Assembly: GCA_030829155.1 (NCBI GenBank)
Contig: JAURBD010000035.1
Coordinates: 1 to 14,818, forward strand
Origin: Flavobacteriaceae bacterium
GTDB lineage: Bacteria; Bacteroidota; Bacteroidia; Flavobacteriales; Flavobacteriaceae
Direction: 5' to 3'
DNA length: 14,818 bases
Made by a program: the position numbers and the translations under genes. The notes under the pieces were generated by a model. The model was not told the DNA's origin. It searched no databases and saw only the letters and a program-made list of their open reading frames with translations. How positions within the stretch are numbered: position 1 is the first letter of the stretch; every line of letters starts with the position of its first letter. Positions 1 to 7,078 of the stretch are shown here, one piece after another.

Positions 1-1
1 C

Positions 2-88
2 GAGTCATTGAATCAAAAACTGTCTGCGGGAGGAGCTAGTGTGAAAACAGCAAAATCAATTGTTAACTTACTTCAAAATAAAATTTAG
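2..88 (+). CDS. C-terminal end of a plus-strand gene cut by the window edge; possibly lipid-A-disaccharide synthase
   Basis: An open frame runs in from the left edge and ends at a TAG at 86-88, giving 28 residues that begin ESLNQKLSAGGASV and end VNLLQNKI. The Gly-Gly-Ala-Ser turn followed by an amphipathic helix ending in Leu-Leu resembles the C-terminus of Bacteroidota LpxB, the GT19 glycosyltransferase that makes lipid A disaccharide on the inner membrane, and of related GT-B glycosyltransferases. That family assignment is a recollection of tail pattern, not a domain match; no catalytic residue lies in the window. The gene is convergent with the thioredoxin-fold gene to its right. Confidence 0.5.
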   Translation, partial: ESLNQKLSAGGASVKTAKSIVNLLQNKI

Positions 89-404
89 CTTAAAAAGTTT
101 ATTTTTAAAATGTAAACTTCCCAAATTTTATATTAATTCCTCTTATTTTCTGTTGCGTTTTAGATGTTATTTTTTCGTTCCACTTCGAAACAAAAATCTC
201 TAATTTATCTTCCGTCATCATTTTATTTTTTTGTGTAATTGGATTATTATTTAGTTTTTTGCTAAAGACAAAAAAATTCTTCAAGAGAATCAAATAATTG
301 AGGTAATTATAGATGAGAGTAATTATTCCAATATTAAAAAAGAGGAAGGGAAAAAGTTGTAACAGCTACAAGGTAAGGTTTTTTGATGCCCAGAAACAGG
401 GACC
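89..404. other. Gene-poor A/T-rich gap between convergent genes
   Basis: About 315 bp lie between two converging stop codons. There is no tRNA-like fold and no repeat array. A weak inverted repeat (AAGTTTA at 95-101 with TAAACTT at 113-119, 11-nt A/T loop) sits just after the left gene and could act as a poor terminator, but it has no clean U-run. A second interrupted inverted repeat pairs AGGT and AAGGT at 371-379 with ACCTT and ACCT at 402-414, across the end of the thioredoxin-fold gene. A 62-codon minus-strand frame (105-293) opens only with TTG; its first ATG leaves 38 codons with a Lys/Asn-rich product of no recognisable family. The stretch may hold a decayed gene. Confidence 0.5.
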
Positions 405-953
405 TTATTTACCTCGAAATCGAGGAATGAAATTTTTTAAGTATTTCTGTAAATCATCTGGGCCTTGAAAAACCATATAATCACCTTGTTTAATGATTTT
501 TAAATACGGTTCTAGTTGTTGAGCAGTGTAATAACCAACTACTGGCATAATTGGATCACCATCTTCACTAAAAAAAACCAATGTAGGATACCCTTTAATC
601 CCTAAAAATTGTGTGAACTGATGTGTTGCATTCCTGCCTTTTCTTCGCTCATCATAGTTTGGATTAAGGTATTTTTGATTGTAAAATTCAATTTCTTCAT
701 TTCCTTCTGCATTGAATTTTACGGCGTAGTAATATTCAGAAACATAACGAACCAAATCAGGGTTTTTAAAGGTTTTTTTATCTAACAATTTACACGGGCC
801 GCACCATGTTGTGTAAACATCCATTATTATTTTTTTAGGCTCTGTTTTTTGAGCCTCAAATGCTTCTGCCAAACTCATCCATTTGATCTGTTGAGCATAG
901 GTGTTTATTGAACCTAAAAACAATAAAACTATAAATCTAACATTCATAAACAA
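405..953 (-). CDS. Exported thioredoxin-fold protein with a CGPC active site
   Basis: A 182-residue protein with an N-terminal signal peptide (residues 1-20, hydrophobic stretch ending TYAQ) and a thioredoxin fold. The redox motif WCGPC is at residues 50-54 and the cis-proline motif YPT at 122-124, so both parts of a working dithiol site are present. About 25 residues rich in Asn, Arg and Lys (roughly 92-112, including DERRKGRN) sit before the helix leading to the cis-proline, an insertion relative to classical 105-residue thioredoxins. It should act in the periplasm as a disulfide reductase or isomerase; its partner is unknown. Translation may begin at Met1 or Met3; both keep the signal peptide. 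It begins 7 bp after the symporter stop codon and is the last gene of the peptidase-symporter operon, so a link to folding of exported peptidases is possible but unproven. Confidence 0.9.
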   Translation of the reverse strand: MFMNVRFIVLLFLGSINTYAQQIKWMSLAEAFEAQKTEPKKIIMDVYTTWCGPCKLLDKKTFKNPDLVRYVSEYYYAVKFNAEGNEEIEFYNQKYLNPNYDERRKGRNATHQFTQFLGIKGYPTLVFFSEDGDPIMPVVGYYTAQQLEPYLKIIKQGDYMVFQGPDDLQKYLKNFIPRFRGK

Positions 954-960
954 TAATCAT

Positions 961-2499
961 TTAGTGCACATCTCCCATTAATCTATTCAAAAATGGAGCC
1001 ATTAGAAGAACAATAACTCCAGCACCTAAAGAGTACTTAGCTATTAAATCAAATCCTTCAATATAAACATATAATGAATCGAAACCACCGATGTTAGTTG
1101 AATCACTTTCAACTGCCAGTTGTTTCCCTATAAAACCAACAACTTGGAAGGCATAGGAAGACGATAAAAACCAAATTCCCATCATAAAAGCTACGATTCG
1201 TTCAGGAGATAAATCGGTGATTTTTGACAATCCTACTGGAGACATAAAAAGCTCTCCAATAGAAAGCATAAAATACATTATAATCAAATATGCGAAAGGA
1301 ACCATCCCATTTTCATCTGCTGAACCCCCACTTAAAGATAAAACATAGAAACTCAACCCAGCCAAAAGTAATCCAAGTCCAAATTTATAAGGTGTTCTTG
1401 GATTTTTCTTTTTCTTCATCAAAAAAGTAAATAATAATGAAATTGGAATTGACAAAATAATTATAAACAATGAATTCAAGGAATTAGTTTGAGAAGCATT
1501 GACAAATTCGAGGTTAACATTTCGATCTGCAAATAAAGTAATTACGCTTCCCGAGAGCTCATGAAAACCCCAGAAAATAGTCATAAATACCGTAATAAAA
1601 ATTGCTACAATTAACTTTTTACGTTCTTTAACTGTTGATTTAACCAGAATATATCCAAGGTAAAAAACAACCAAAATTCCAATTAATTTAAATAAGAGAT
1701 TAACCACATTTTGGTCTCCCAGAAAAGTACCTTCTTCACCTAATGATTTATAAGAAGCCAACATCAAAGCAATTACAGGAGCAGATGAAAACGCTAAAAT
1801 AGAAATCCAATTATCTTTTGAAACTCCTAAAATTATTTTATCCAACCTTCCTGAAATGGGAGGTAAGCCTTTATCCTGAAAAACTCCTTTCTTTATTCCA
1901 CTCCAAAAGAACATTAATCCAGTTAACATTCCTATTCCAGCTAATCCAAATCCGTAATGCCATCCATAAGCTTGTCCGAGCCATCCACATAGCAAGGGAG
2001 CAATAAATCCACCAATGTTAATTCCCATATAAAATATGACAAAACCCGAATCTTTTCTCGGATCATTTTCTTTGTAAAGTGCAGCAACGAATGTCGATAT
2101 ATTGGGCTTAAAAAAGCCATTCCCAACTACAATAAATCCTAGGGCTAAATAAAAAGTAAGATCACTTTCTATAGCTAAAACAAAATGTCCAAGAGCCATT
2201 AAAAATCCACCTAAGAGAATTGATTTTCGAAAGCCCAGTAAAGAATCTGAAACTCGTCCTCCAATAACAGTACTTGCATACACCAAAGAACCATATGATG
2301 CATATACTGCGGAGGCGGCATAATCGCGAGTTGCAAGTGCTTCAAAAATAACATTAACCATGTATAACGTTAGTAAAGCTCGCATTCCATAAAAACTAAA
2401 GCGTTCCCATAACTCAGCAAAGAAAAGATATAAAAGACCTTGTGGGTGCCCTAGAAAAGAAGAATCTAATGCTGTATCAGATGAATTGTTATTTGACAT
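961..2499 (-). CDS. POT/PTR2-family proton-coupled di-/tripeptide symporter
   Basis: A 512-residue polytopic inner-membrane protein of the proton-dependent oligopeptide transporter family (major facilitator superfamily). The first helix carries the ExxER motif (E29, E32, R33, in ELWERFSFYG), which couples proton movement to peptide transport. A conserved helix-4 lysine is at K131 in GNGFFKPN, and the PTR2 signature FYMGINIG is at 156-163. Length and hydrophobic pattern fit a 14-helix bacterial POT. It should import di- and tripeptides using the proton gradient. It starts 6 bp downstream of the dipeptidyl peptidase gene and is followed after 7 bp by the thioredoxin-fold gene. The peptidase upstream would supply its substrates. 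Many flavobacteria carry more than one POT gene, so exact peptide preference cannot be read from sequence. Confidence 0.95.
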   Translation of the reverse strand: MSNNNSSDTALDSSFLGHPQGLLYLFFAELWERFSFYGMRALLTLYMVNVIFEALATRDYAASAVYASYGSLVYASTVIGGRVSDSLLGFRKSILLGGFLMALGHFVLAIESDLTFYLALGFIVVGNGFFKPNISTFVAALYKENDPRKDSGFVIFYMGINIGGFIAPLLCGWLGQAYGWHYGFGLAGIGMLTGLMFFWSGIKKGVFQDKGLPPISGRLDKIILGVSKDNWISILAFSSAPVIALMLASYKSLGEEGTFLGDQNVVNLLFKLIGILVVFYLGYILVKSTVKERKKLIVAIFITVFMTIFWGFHELSGSVITLFADRNVNLEFVNASQTNSLNSLFIIILSIPISLLFTFLMKKKKNPRTPYKFGLGLLLAGLSFYVLSLSGGSADENGMVPFAYLIIMYFMLSIGELFMSPVGLSKITDLSPERIVAFMMGIWFLSSSYAFQVVGFIGKQLAVESDSTNIGGFDSLYVYIEGFDLIAKYSLGAGVIVLLMAPFLNRLMGDVH

Positions 2500-2505
2500 A
2501 ATGAA

Positions 2506-4665
2506 TTATAATTTTGTGAGTATAAAGTTAGTCATCTTATTATAAAGATGAAGACGAGTATTTCCGCCATAAATTCCATGATTTTTGTCCGGATAAATCA
2601 TCCAATCAAAAGTTTTATTCTCCTGAACCAAAGCCTCTACCATTCGCATGGTGTTTTGCAGATGGACATTATCGTCACCAGAGCCATGAATCAAAAGGTA
2701 GTCTCCTTTTAGCAATTCAGGATAATTAAAAGGTGAATTTAAATCGTATCCATCAGGGTTTTCTTGAGGAGTACGCATAAAACGTTCAGTATAAATAGTA
2801 TCGTAAAACCTCCAACTGGTTACTGGTGCAACTGCAATAGCCAAAGAAAATACATCATTCCCCTTTAGGATACAATTGGTTGACATATGCCCACCATAAC
2901 TCCATCCCCAAATTCCTATTCTTTCATGATCAATAAATGATTTTTTTCCTAAAATTCGAGCAGCTTCAATTTGATCCAATGTTTCAAAATAAACCAACTG
3001 CATATAGGTTACTTTTTTAAATTCAGAACCCTTAAAACCAGTACCACGGCCATCTACGCAGGCTACAATAATTCCTTTTTGGACTAGACTCTGATGCCAA
3101 AAGTCGCGTTCATCATTCCATTTATTGGAAACTTCTTGTGATCCAGGTCCAGAATACTGAAACATCAATAAGGGGTATTTTTTGTTTGGATCAAAATCTT
3201 TGGGTTTTATCATCCACATATTAAGTTTATTCCCATTGACTTCTATTGTTGAAAACTCTTTTGGGGAAACTTTATAGTCAGCAAGCTTATTTTTTAATTC
3301 ACTATTATCTTCAATGGAACGAAGTATTTTTCCTGAAGCAGTTGATCGAAGATTGAAAATGGTGGGAGTGTTACTATCTTCATACGTATGAATATAATAT
3401 TTATAATCTGCACTGAAAGCAACACCATTAGTTCCCTTTTCTGGACTTAAAGCACGTTTACCAGTCCCGTTAAGTTTGATGGAATAAACAGCACGTTCGG
3501 TACTTCCGGGTTCAACAGATGCATAATACAACTCCTTTGTTTTTTCTTGAAATCCAAAAAAACGAGTTACTTCCCACTCTCCTTGTGTGATTTGTTTTTT
3601 TAAGATACCATCTGCCTTATAATGGTATATATGATTAAATCCATCTCGATCGCTAGTCCATAATAAACTTCCATCTTTTAAAAACCTTAAATTATCATGA
3701 ACATCCACATAAGCCTTATCCTTTTCTTCGATAATTATTTCTGCAGAACGCTTCTCAATGTCATAAGTCCAAAGTTTTAAATGATTTTGGTGGCGGTTCA
3801 TGGTTTGAACAATCAATTTATTTTTAACAGGACTGAATTGTATTCTAGGAATATAATAAGGCTCCTCCCCTAGTTTTATTTCTGACAACGTCTGTTCTTT
3901 AATTCTATATAAATACAAAGAAACAAGTGCATTTTCTTCACCAGCCTTGGGATATTTAAAGGTATAGGGAAAGGGATATAGTCCTTGGCCTACAATATTC
4001 ATTGAATAAGTTGGAACTTGAGTTTCATCAAATTGCATAAAAACCAATGCAGTACCATCAGCGTTCCAATCAAAAGCGCGAACAAAGCCAAATTCCTCTT
4101 CATAAACCCAATCGGTTAAACCATTTATGATGTGCTCACTTCCGTCTTCAGTTACTTGGACGATTGAATCAGATGCGAAATCTTTAATGTAAATATTTCG
4201 ATTAAAAACAAATGCGATTTTAGAACCATCTGGCGAAAATTTTGGCTCTTGAACTTTGGCTCCAAAAAGCAAAGAAGATTTTTTTGAAGCACGGTCATAG
4301 ACATAATATTGTGCTCGTTTAGACCTTCTGTATATTGATTGTGAATTGGTTTCCAATAACAACTTACTTTCATCTTTAGAAAAACTATAAGATGTAAAAT
4401 AAGGAAGTAAAGCAGAGGTGGCAGAATTTACGATTTCTCCGGCTAATTTTGCAGTTGCATAATCATAGGCTACAACTTTTGATGTTTGTTTTTTCGGGTC
4501 TAATTCTAGAACGGAATATTGACTAGTAGAGGTTAGTGGATGAATTTCTTGAAGACTTTTGGGTGAGAAATCAAAATCCCATATTTCTTCATTTGTTATT
4601 TCCTTTTCTTGGGCAACTAGTGCTAGAGGAAATACTATGACTAGGGCAAATCGAAATAATTTCAT
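2506..4665 (-). CDS. Dipeptidyl peptidase IV-type serine peptidase (family S9B), periplasmic
   Basis: A 719-residue protein with a signal peptide (residues 1-18, ending ALVA), an N-terminal beta-propeller (about 40-470) and a C-terminal alpha/beta hydrolase domain (about 480-719). The catalytic triad is visible: Ser589 in GWSYGG, Asp664 in HGSGDDNVH and His696 in DKNHGIYGG. The propeller carries DWVYEEEF (185-192), the acidic motif that in DPP IV binds the free N-terminus of the peptide, so it should release X-Pro or X-Ala dipeptides and not act as a general oligopeptidase. Length is normal for bacterial DPP IV. It is the first gene of a three-gene operon and diverges from the HMG-CoA reductase gene. 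The product fits extracytoplasmic breakdown of peptides for uptake by the adjacent POT symporter. Known bacterial relatives are periplasmic or outer-membrane associated; location here is inferred from the signal peptide. Confidence 0.95.
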   Translation of the reverse strand: MKLFRFALVIVFPLALVAQEKEITNEEIWDFDFSPKSLQEIHPLTSTSQYSVLELDPKKQTSKVVAYDYATAKLAGEIVNSATSALLPYFTSYSFSKDESKLLLETNSQSIYRRSKRAQYYVYDRASKKSSLLFGAKVQEPKFSPDGSKIAFVFNRNIYIKDFASDSIVQVTEDGSEHIINGLTDWVYEEEFGFVRAFDWNADGTALVFMQFDETQVPTYSMNIVGQGLYPFPYTFKYPKAGEENALVSLYLYRIKEQTLSEIKLGEEPYYIPRIQFSPVKNKLIVQTMNRHQNHLKLWTYDIEKRSAEIIIEEKDKAYVDVHDNLRFLKDGSLLWTSDRDGFNHIYHYKADGILKKQITQGEWEVTRFFGFQEKTKELYYASVEPGSTERAVYSIKLNGTGKRALSPEKGTNGVAFSADYKYYIHTYEDSNTPTIFNLRSTASGKILRSIEDNSELKNKLADYKVSPKEFSTIEVNGNKLNMWMIKPKDFDPNKKYPLLMFQYSGPGSQEVSNKWNDERDFWHQSLVQKGIIVACVDGRGTGFKGSEFKKVTYMQLVYFETLDQIEAARILGKKSFIDHERIGIWGWSYGGHMSTNCILKGNDVFSLAIAVAPVTSWRFYDTIYTERFMRTPQENPDGYDLNSPFNYPELLKGDYLLIHGSGDDNVHLQNTMRMVEALVQENKTFDWMIYPDKNHGIYGGNTRLHLYNKMTNFILTKL

Positions 4666-4680
4666 TTTGTTTTTTTAAAT

Positions 4681-4712
4681 TCAAAATACTCATCCAAATT
4701 AGTAATTTTCAA
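4681..4712 (-). promoter_or_regulatory. Possible promoter of the peptidase operon
   Basis: Read on the minus strand, TTG (4710-4712) is followed after 21 nt by TATTTTGA (4681-4688), a loose match to the Bacteroidota pattern TTG-N17-23-TAnnTTTG. It lies about 15 bp ahead of the peptidase ATG. The match is imperfect and the region is A/T-rich, so this is only a candidate. Confidence 0.28.
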
Positions 4713-4757
4713 CTTGACAATAAAATTAAGAAGTAAAAGATTCTTTTATGAAAACTG

Positions 4758-4765
4758 TATCTTTG
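4758..4765 (+). promoter_or_regulatory. Bacteroidota -7 promoter element ahead of HMG-CoA reductase
   Basis: TATCTTTG at 4758-4765 is an exact match to TAnnTTTG, the -7 box read by the Bacteroidota primary sigma factor. No good -33 TTTG is seen at the usual distance; the TTGACA at 4714-4719 is too far upstream. If used, transcription would start near 4770, giving a leader of roughly a dozen bases before the ATG at 4783. This rules against the longer open frame that begins at 4714. Confidence 0.5.
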
Positions 4766-4782
4766 GTTTTCAAAAGTATACT

Positions 4783-6090
4783 ATGTCTAAAAACATTGTC
4801 GGATTTTCAAAACGCACTAAGGAAGAAAAAATTGATTGGTTGATTTCTAACTACTTTAATGGCACTAATGAAGCAAAACAATTGTTAAAATCGTATTGGA
4901 ATTCAGATGAAAAACTTCAAAGAATCCATGATGAGTTTATTGAAAATACAGTTTCTAATTTTTACTTACCCCTTGGTGTAGCTCCTAACTTTATCATCAA
5001 TAATAAAGAATATACACTTCCAATGGTTATTGAAGAAAGCTCTGTAATTGCTGCTGCAGCGAAAGCTGGAAAATACTGGGGTAGTCGAGGAGGATTTAAA
5101 ACTTCAATTTTAGGACAAGAAAAAATAGGACAAGTACATTTTATGTTCTCTGGTGATCCAAAAAAATTATATGATTTTTTTAATGCCATTGAGCATTTAT
5201 TCTATAGTGACACTTCAGAAATAACAAAAAACATGTCTGTTCGAGGTGGAGGAATCACCTCCATTAAACTCATAGATAAAACCGCAGAATTAAATCATTA
5301 TTTTCAACTCCATGCTTGTTTTAATACGGTGGATTCTATGGGAGCAAATTTTATTAATTCATGTTTAGAACAATTTGCAAAAACACTAGTTAGGGAAGCT
5401 TCTAATTCTGATCTTATTAAAGAAGAAGAACCTCTGGAGGTTGTAATGAGTATTCTGTCAAACTATGTTCCTAATTGTGTTGTAAAAGCAGAAGTTCGAT
5501 GTGCTATCGATGATTTAGAAGAAGAGGATGGACTTAGTAAACGTCAGTTTGCTGAAAAGTTTGTTCGTGCTGTAGAAATTGCTTGTATTGAACCCTACCG
5601 AGCAGTTACCCACAACAAAGGAATTATGAATGGTATAGATGCTGTAATTCTTGCCACTGGAAACGATTTTAGAGCTGTCGAAGCTGGAATACACGCATAT
5701 GCATCAAGAACAGGTCAATACCGAAGTTTGAGTAATGCATTTGTTGATGGTGATGATTTTTACTTTGAACTTCAAATTCCTTTAGCAATAGGAACTGTTG
5801 GTGGATTAACGAATCTTCACCCTCTTGTAAATTGGTCTATGGAATTGCTAGGAAATCCAAATGCAACTGAATTGATGGAAATTATAGCTGTAGCTGGTTT
5901 AGCACAAAATTTTGGAGCACTTCGCTCTTTGATTACTTCGGGGATTCAAAAAGGGCATATGAAAATGCATTTACTCAATATTCTGAACCAACTCAAGGCA
6001 AATGATAATCAAAAAGAAGTCGCAATAGAATATTTTAAAACAACTCCAGTGACTTTTAGTTCTGTAACGGAGTTTTTAAAAAACTCTTAA
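4783..6090 (+). CDS. Class II hydroxymethylglutaryl-CoA reductase
   Basis: A 435-residue cytosolic enzyme that converts HMG-CoA with two NAD(P)H into mevalonate and CoA. Size matches the soluble class II (Pseudomonas mevalonii-type) enzymes and there is no membrane anchor. Catalytic residues line up with that family: Glu at 84/85 in VIEESS, Lys279 in THNKGIMNG, Asp295 in ATGNDF and His392 in KGHMKMH; the substrate-binding DSMGAN motif is also present. The frame is open back to an ATG at 4714, but the start at 4783 (MSKNIVGF) is preferred because it follows the -7 promoter element closely and gives the family's usual length. Flavobacteria make isoprenoids by the mevalonate pathway, so the role is probably biosynthetic, although databases often label such enzymes degradative. 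The kinase gene follows after one base, so the two are co-transcribed. Confidence 0.95.
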   Translation: MSKNIVGFSKRTKEEKIDWLISNYFNGTNEAKQLLKSYWNSDEKLQRIHDEFIENTVSNFYLPLGVAPNFIINNKEYTLPMVIEESSVIAAAAKAGKYWGSRGGFKTSILGQEKIGQVHFMFSGDPKKLYDFFNAIEHLFYSDTSEITKNMSVRGGGITSIKLIDKTAELNHYFQLHACFNTVDSMGANFINSCLEQFAKTLVREASNSDLIKEEEPLEVVMSILSNYVPNCVVKAEVRCAIDDLEEEDGLSKRQFAEKFVRAVEIACIEPYRAVTHNKGIMNGIDAVILATGNDFRAVEAGIHAYASRTGQYRSLSNAFVDGDDFYFELQIPLAIGTVGGLTNLHPLVNWSMELLGNPNATELMEIIAVAGLAQNFGALRSLITSGIQKGHMKMHLLNILNQLKANDNQKEVAIEYFKTTPVTFSSVTEFLKNS

Positions 6091-6091
6091 G

Positions 6092-6994
6092 ATGAAATTT
6101 TACAGCCCCGGTAAATTATTAATATCAGCTGAATACTTCGTGCTTTCTGGTGCCCAGGCATTGGCACTTCCAACCCAAATGGGTCAGCACATGAAAGTTG
6201 AACCCATTGAAGAACATATGCTTCAATGGAAAAGTTATGATCTTAATCAAAATCTCTGGATGGAGTCATCTCTTTCAATCGAAAATTTTGAAATCCTAGA
6301 AACTAAAAATACCCCTTTACCTTTAATTGAGAAACTACAAGTCAGTTTAAGATACGCCAGAATCCTTCGGCCTGACTTCTGTAAAAAAGGGTATAAAGTA
6401 TCTACTCAATTAGACTTTGACCGAAGCTGGGGATTAGGTTCTTCCTCTACCTTCATTCATAATTTAGCCCAATGGGCAAAAGTAAATCCTTTTGAGCTGT
6501 TAAATAAAACTTTTGGGGGAAGTGGTTATGATGTTGCTATTGCTCAAGTCCAAAAAGCAATTCTATATTCTCGAAATCAAAACCACCCTATAATTGAGGG
6601 CATAGATTTCAATCCTCCTTTTATCAATCAATTATATTTTGTTCATCTCAATCAAAAACAAGACAGTCATAAAGAAGTTGTTGCTTATAACAAACGCCCT
6701 AAACCCTCTCAAAAGTTGATAGAACAAATGAATCATCTTACCGCAGATTTATCATCAGAAACTTCATTAACCTTATTTGAAGAACTTTTGATAAAACACG
6801 AAAAATTAGTTGGGAATCTAATTGGAAAACAACCGATTCAGGAACGATTATTTCCTGACTTTGAGGGACAAATAAAAAGTTTAGGAGCTTGGGGAGGAGA
6901 TTTTATTCTTAGCACCGGTAAGTCGTCTCCTACTTATTTTAAAGAAAAAGGATATCCTCTTATTCTTCCTTATTCTAAAGTAATTGCTTCATAG
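6092..6994 (+). CDS. GYDIA-type GHMP kinase (GYDVA variant), candidate mevalonate-pathway kinase
   Basis: A 300-residue cytosolic protein of the GHMP small-molecule kinase superfamily. Motif 1 is SPGKLLISAEY at residues 5-15, the ATP-binding glycine-rich loop is GLGSSS at 114-119, and a C-terminal motif 3-like GAWGGDF is at 265-271. The segment GGSGYDVA (142-149) is the hallmark of a Bacteroidota subfamily named for Gly-Tyr-Asp-Ile-Ala; here the Ile is Val. The Asp of this motif sits where mevalonate-type kinases place the catalytic aspartate. The gene starts 1 bp after the HMG-CoA reductase stop and ends before a strong terminator, so it forms a two-gene unit with the reductase. Context suggests phosphorylation of mevalonate or phosphomevalonate, but the true substrate is not established from sequence; another small alcohol substrate cannot be excluded. 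Confidence 0.88.
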   Translation: MKFYSPGKLLISAEYFVLSGAQALALPTQMGQHMKVEPIEEHMLQWKSYDLNQNLWMESSLSIENFEILETKNTPLPLIEKLQVSLRYARILRPDFCKKGYKVSTQLDFDRSWGLGSSSTFIHNLAQWAKVNPFELLNKTFGGSGYDVAIAQVQKAILYSRNQNHPIIEGIDFNPPFINQLYFVHLNQKQDSHKEVVAYNKRPKPSQKLIEQMNHLTADLSSETSLTLFEELLIKHEKLVGNLIGKQPIQERLFPDFEGQIKSLGAWGGDFILSTGKSSPTYFKEKGYPLILPYSKVIAS

Positions 6995-7032
6995 AATAAT
7001 ACATGAGGGCTGATTAATGAATTTTGAGCCAC

Positions 7033-7063
7033 AAAAAAACCTCTGTAAAACAGAGGTTTTTTT
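7033..7063. terminator. Bidirectional intrinsic terminator between convergent operons
   Basis: The arms AAAAAAACCTCTGT and ACAGAGGTTTTTTT form a perfect 14-bp inverted repeat around a 3-nt AAA loop. The stem ends in a T7 run on the plus strand and, by symmetry, a U-run on the minus strand, so it can stop transcription from the kinase gene (ending 6994) and from the PpiD gene (ending 7079). It is the clearest terminator in the window. Confidence 0.93.
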
Positions 7064-7078
7064 ATAGATATTATTTTC

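Noticed and set aside
105..293. 62-codon minus-strand frame in the left gap
   Set aside because: It opens with TTG without any supporting signal, is Lys/Asn-rich as random A/T-rich DNA would be, and matches no family; the internal ATG leaves only 38 codons. Kept as part of the gap description, not as a gene.
313..468. 51-codon plus-strand frame starting MRVIIPIL
   Set aside because: It overlaps the 3' end of the thioredoxin-fold gene in antisense and its product is basic with no recognisable domain; most likely chance.
1818..2126. Frames of 61-62 codons inside the POT gene on both strands
   Set aside because: They lie wholly within a well-supported coding gene and have compositions expected of out-of-frame translation.
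4714..4719. TTGACA, identical to an E. coli -35 box
   Set aside because: Bacteroidota do not use this box and it lies about 38 bp from the TATCTTTG element, too far for a single promoter.
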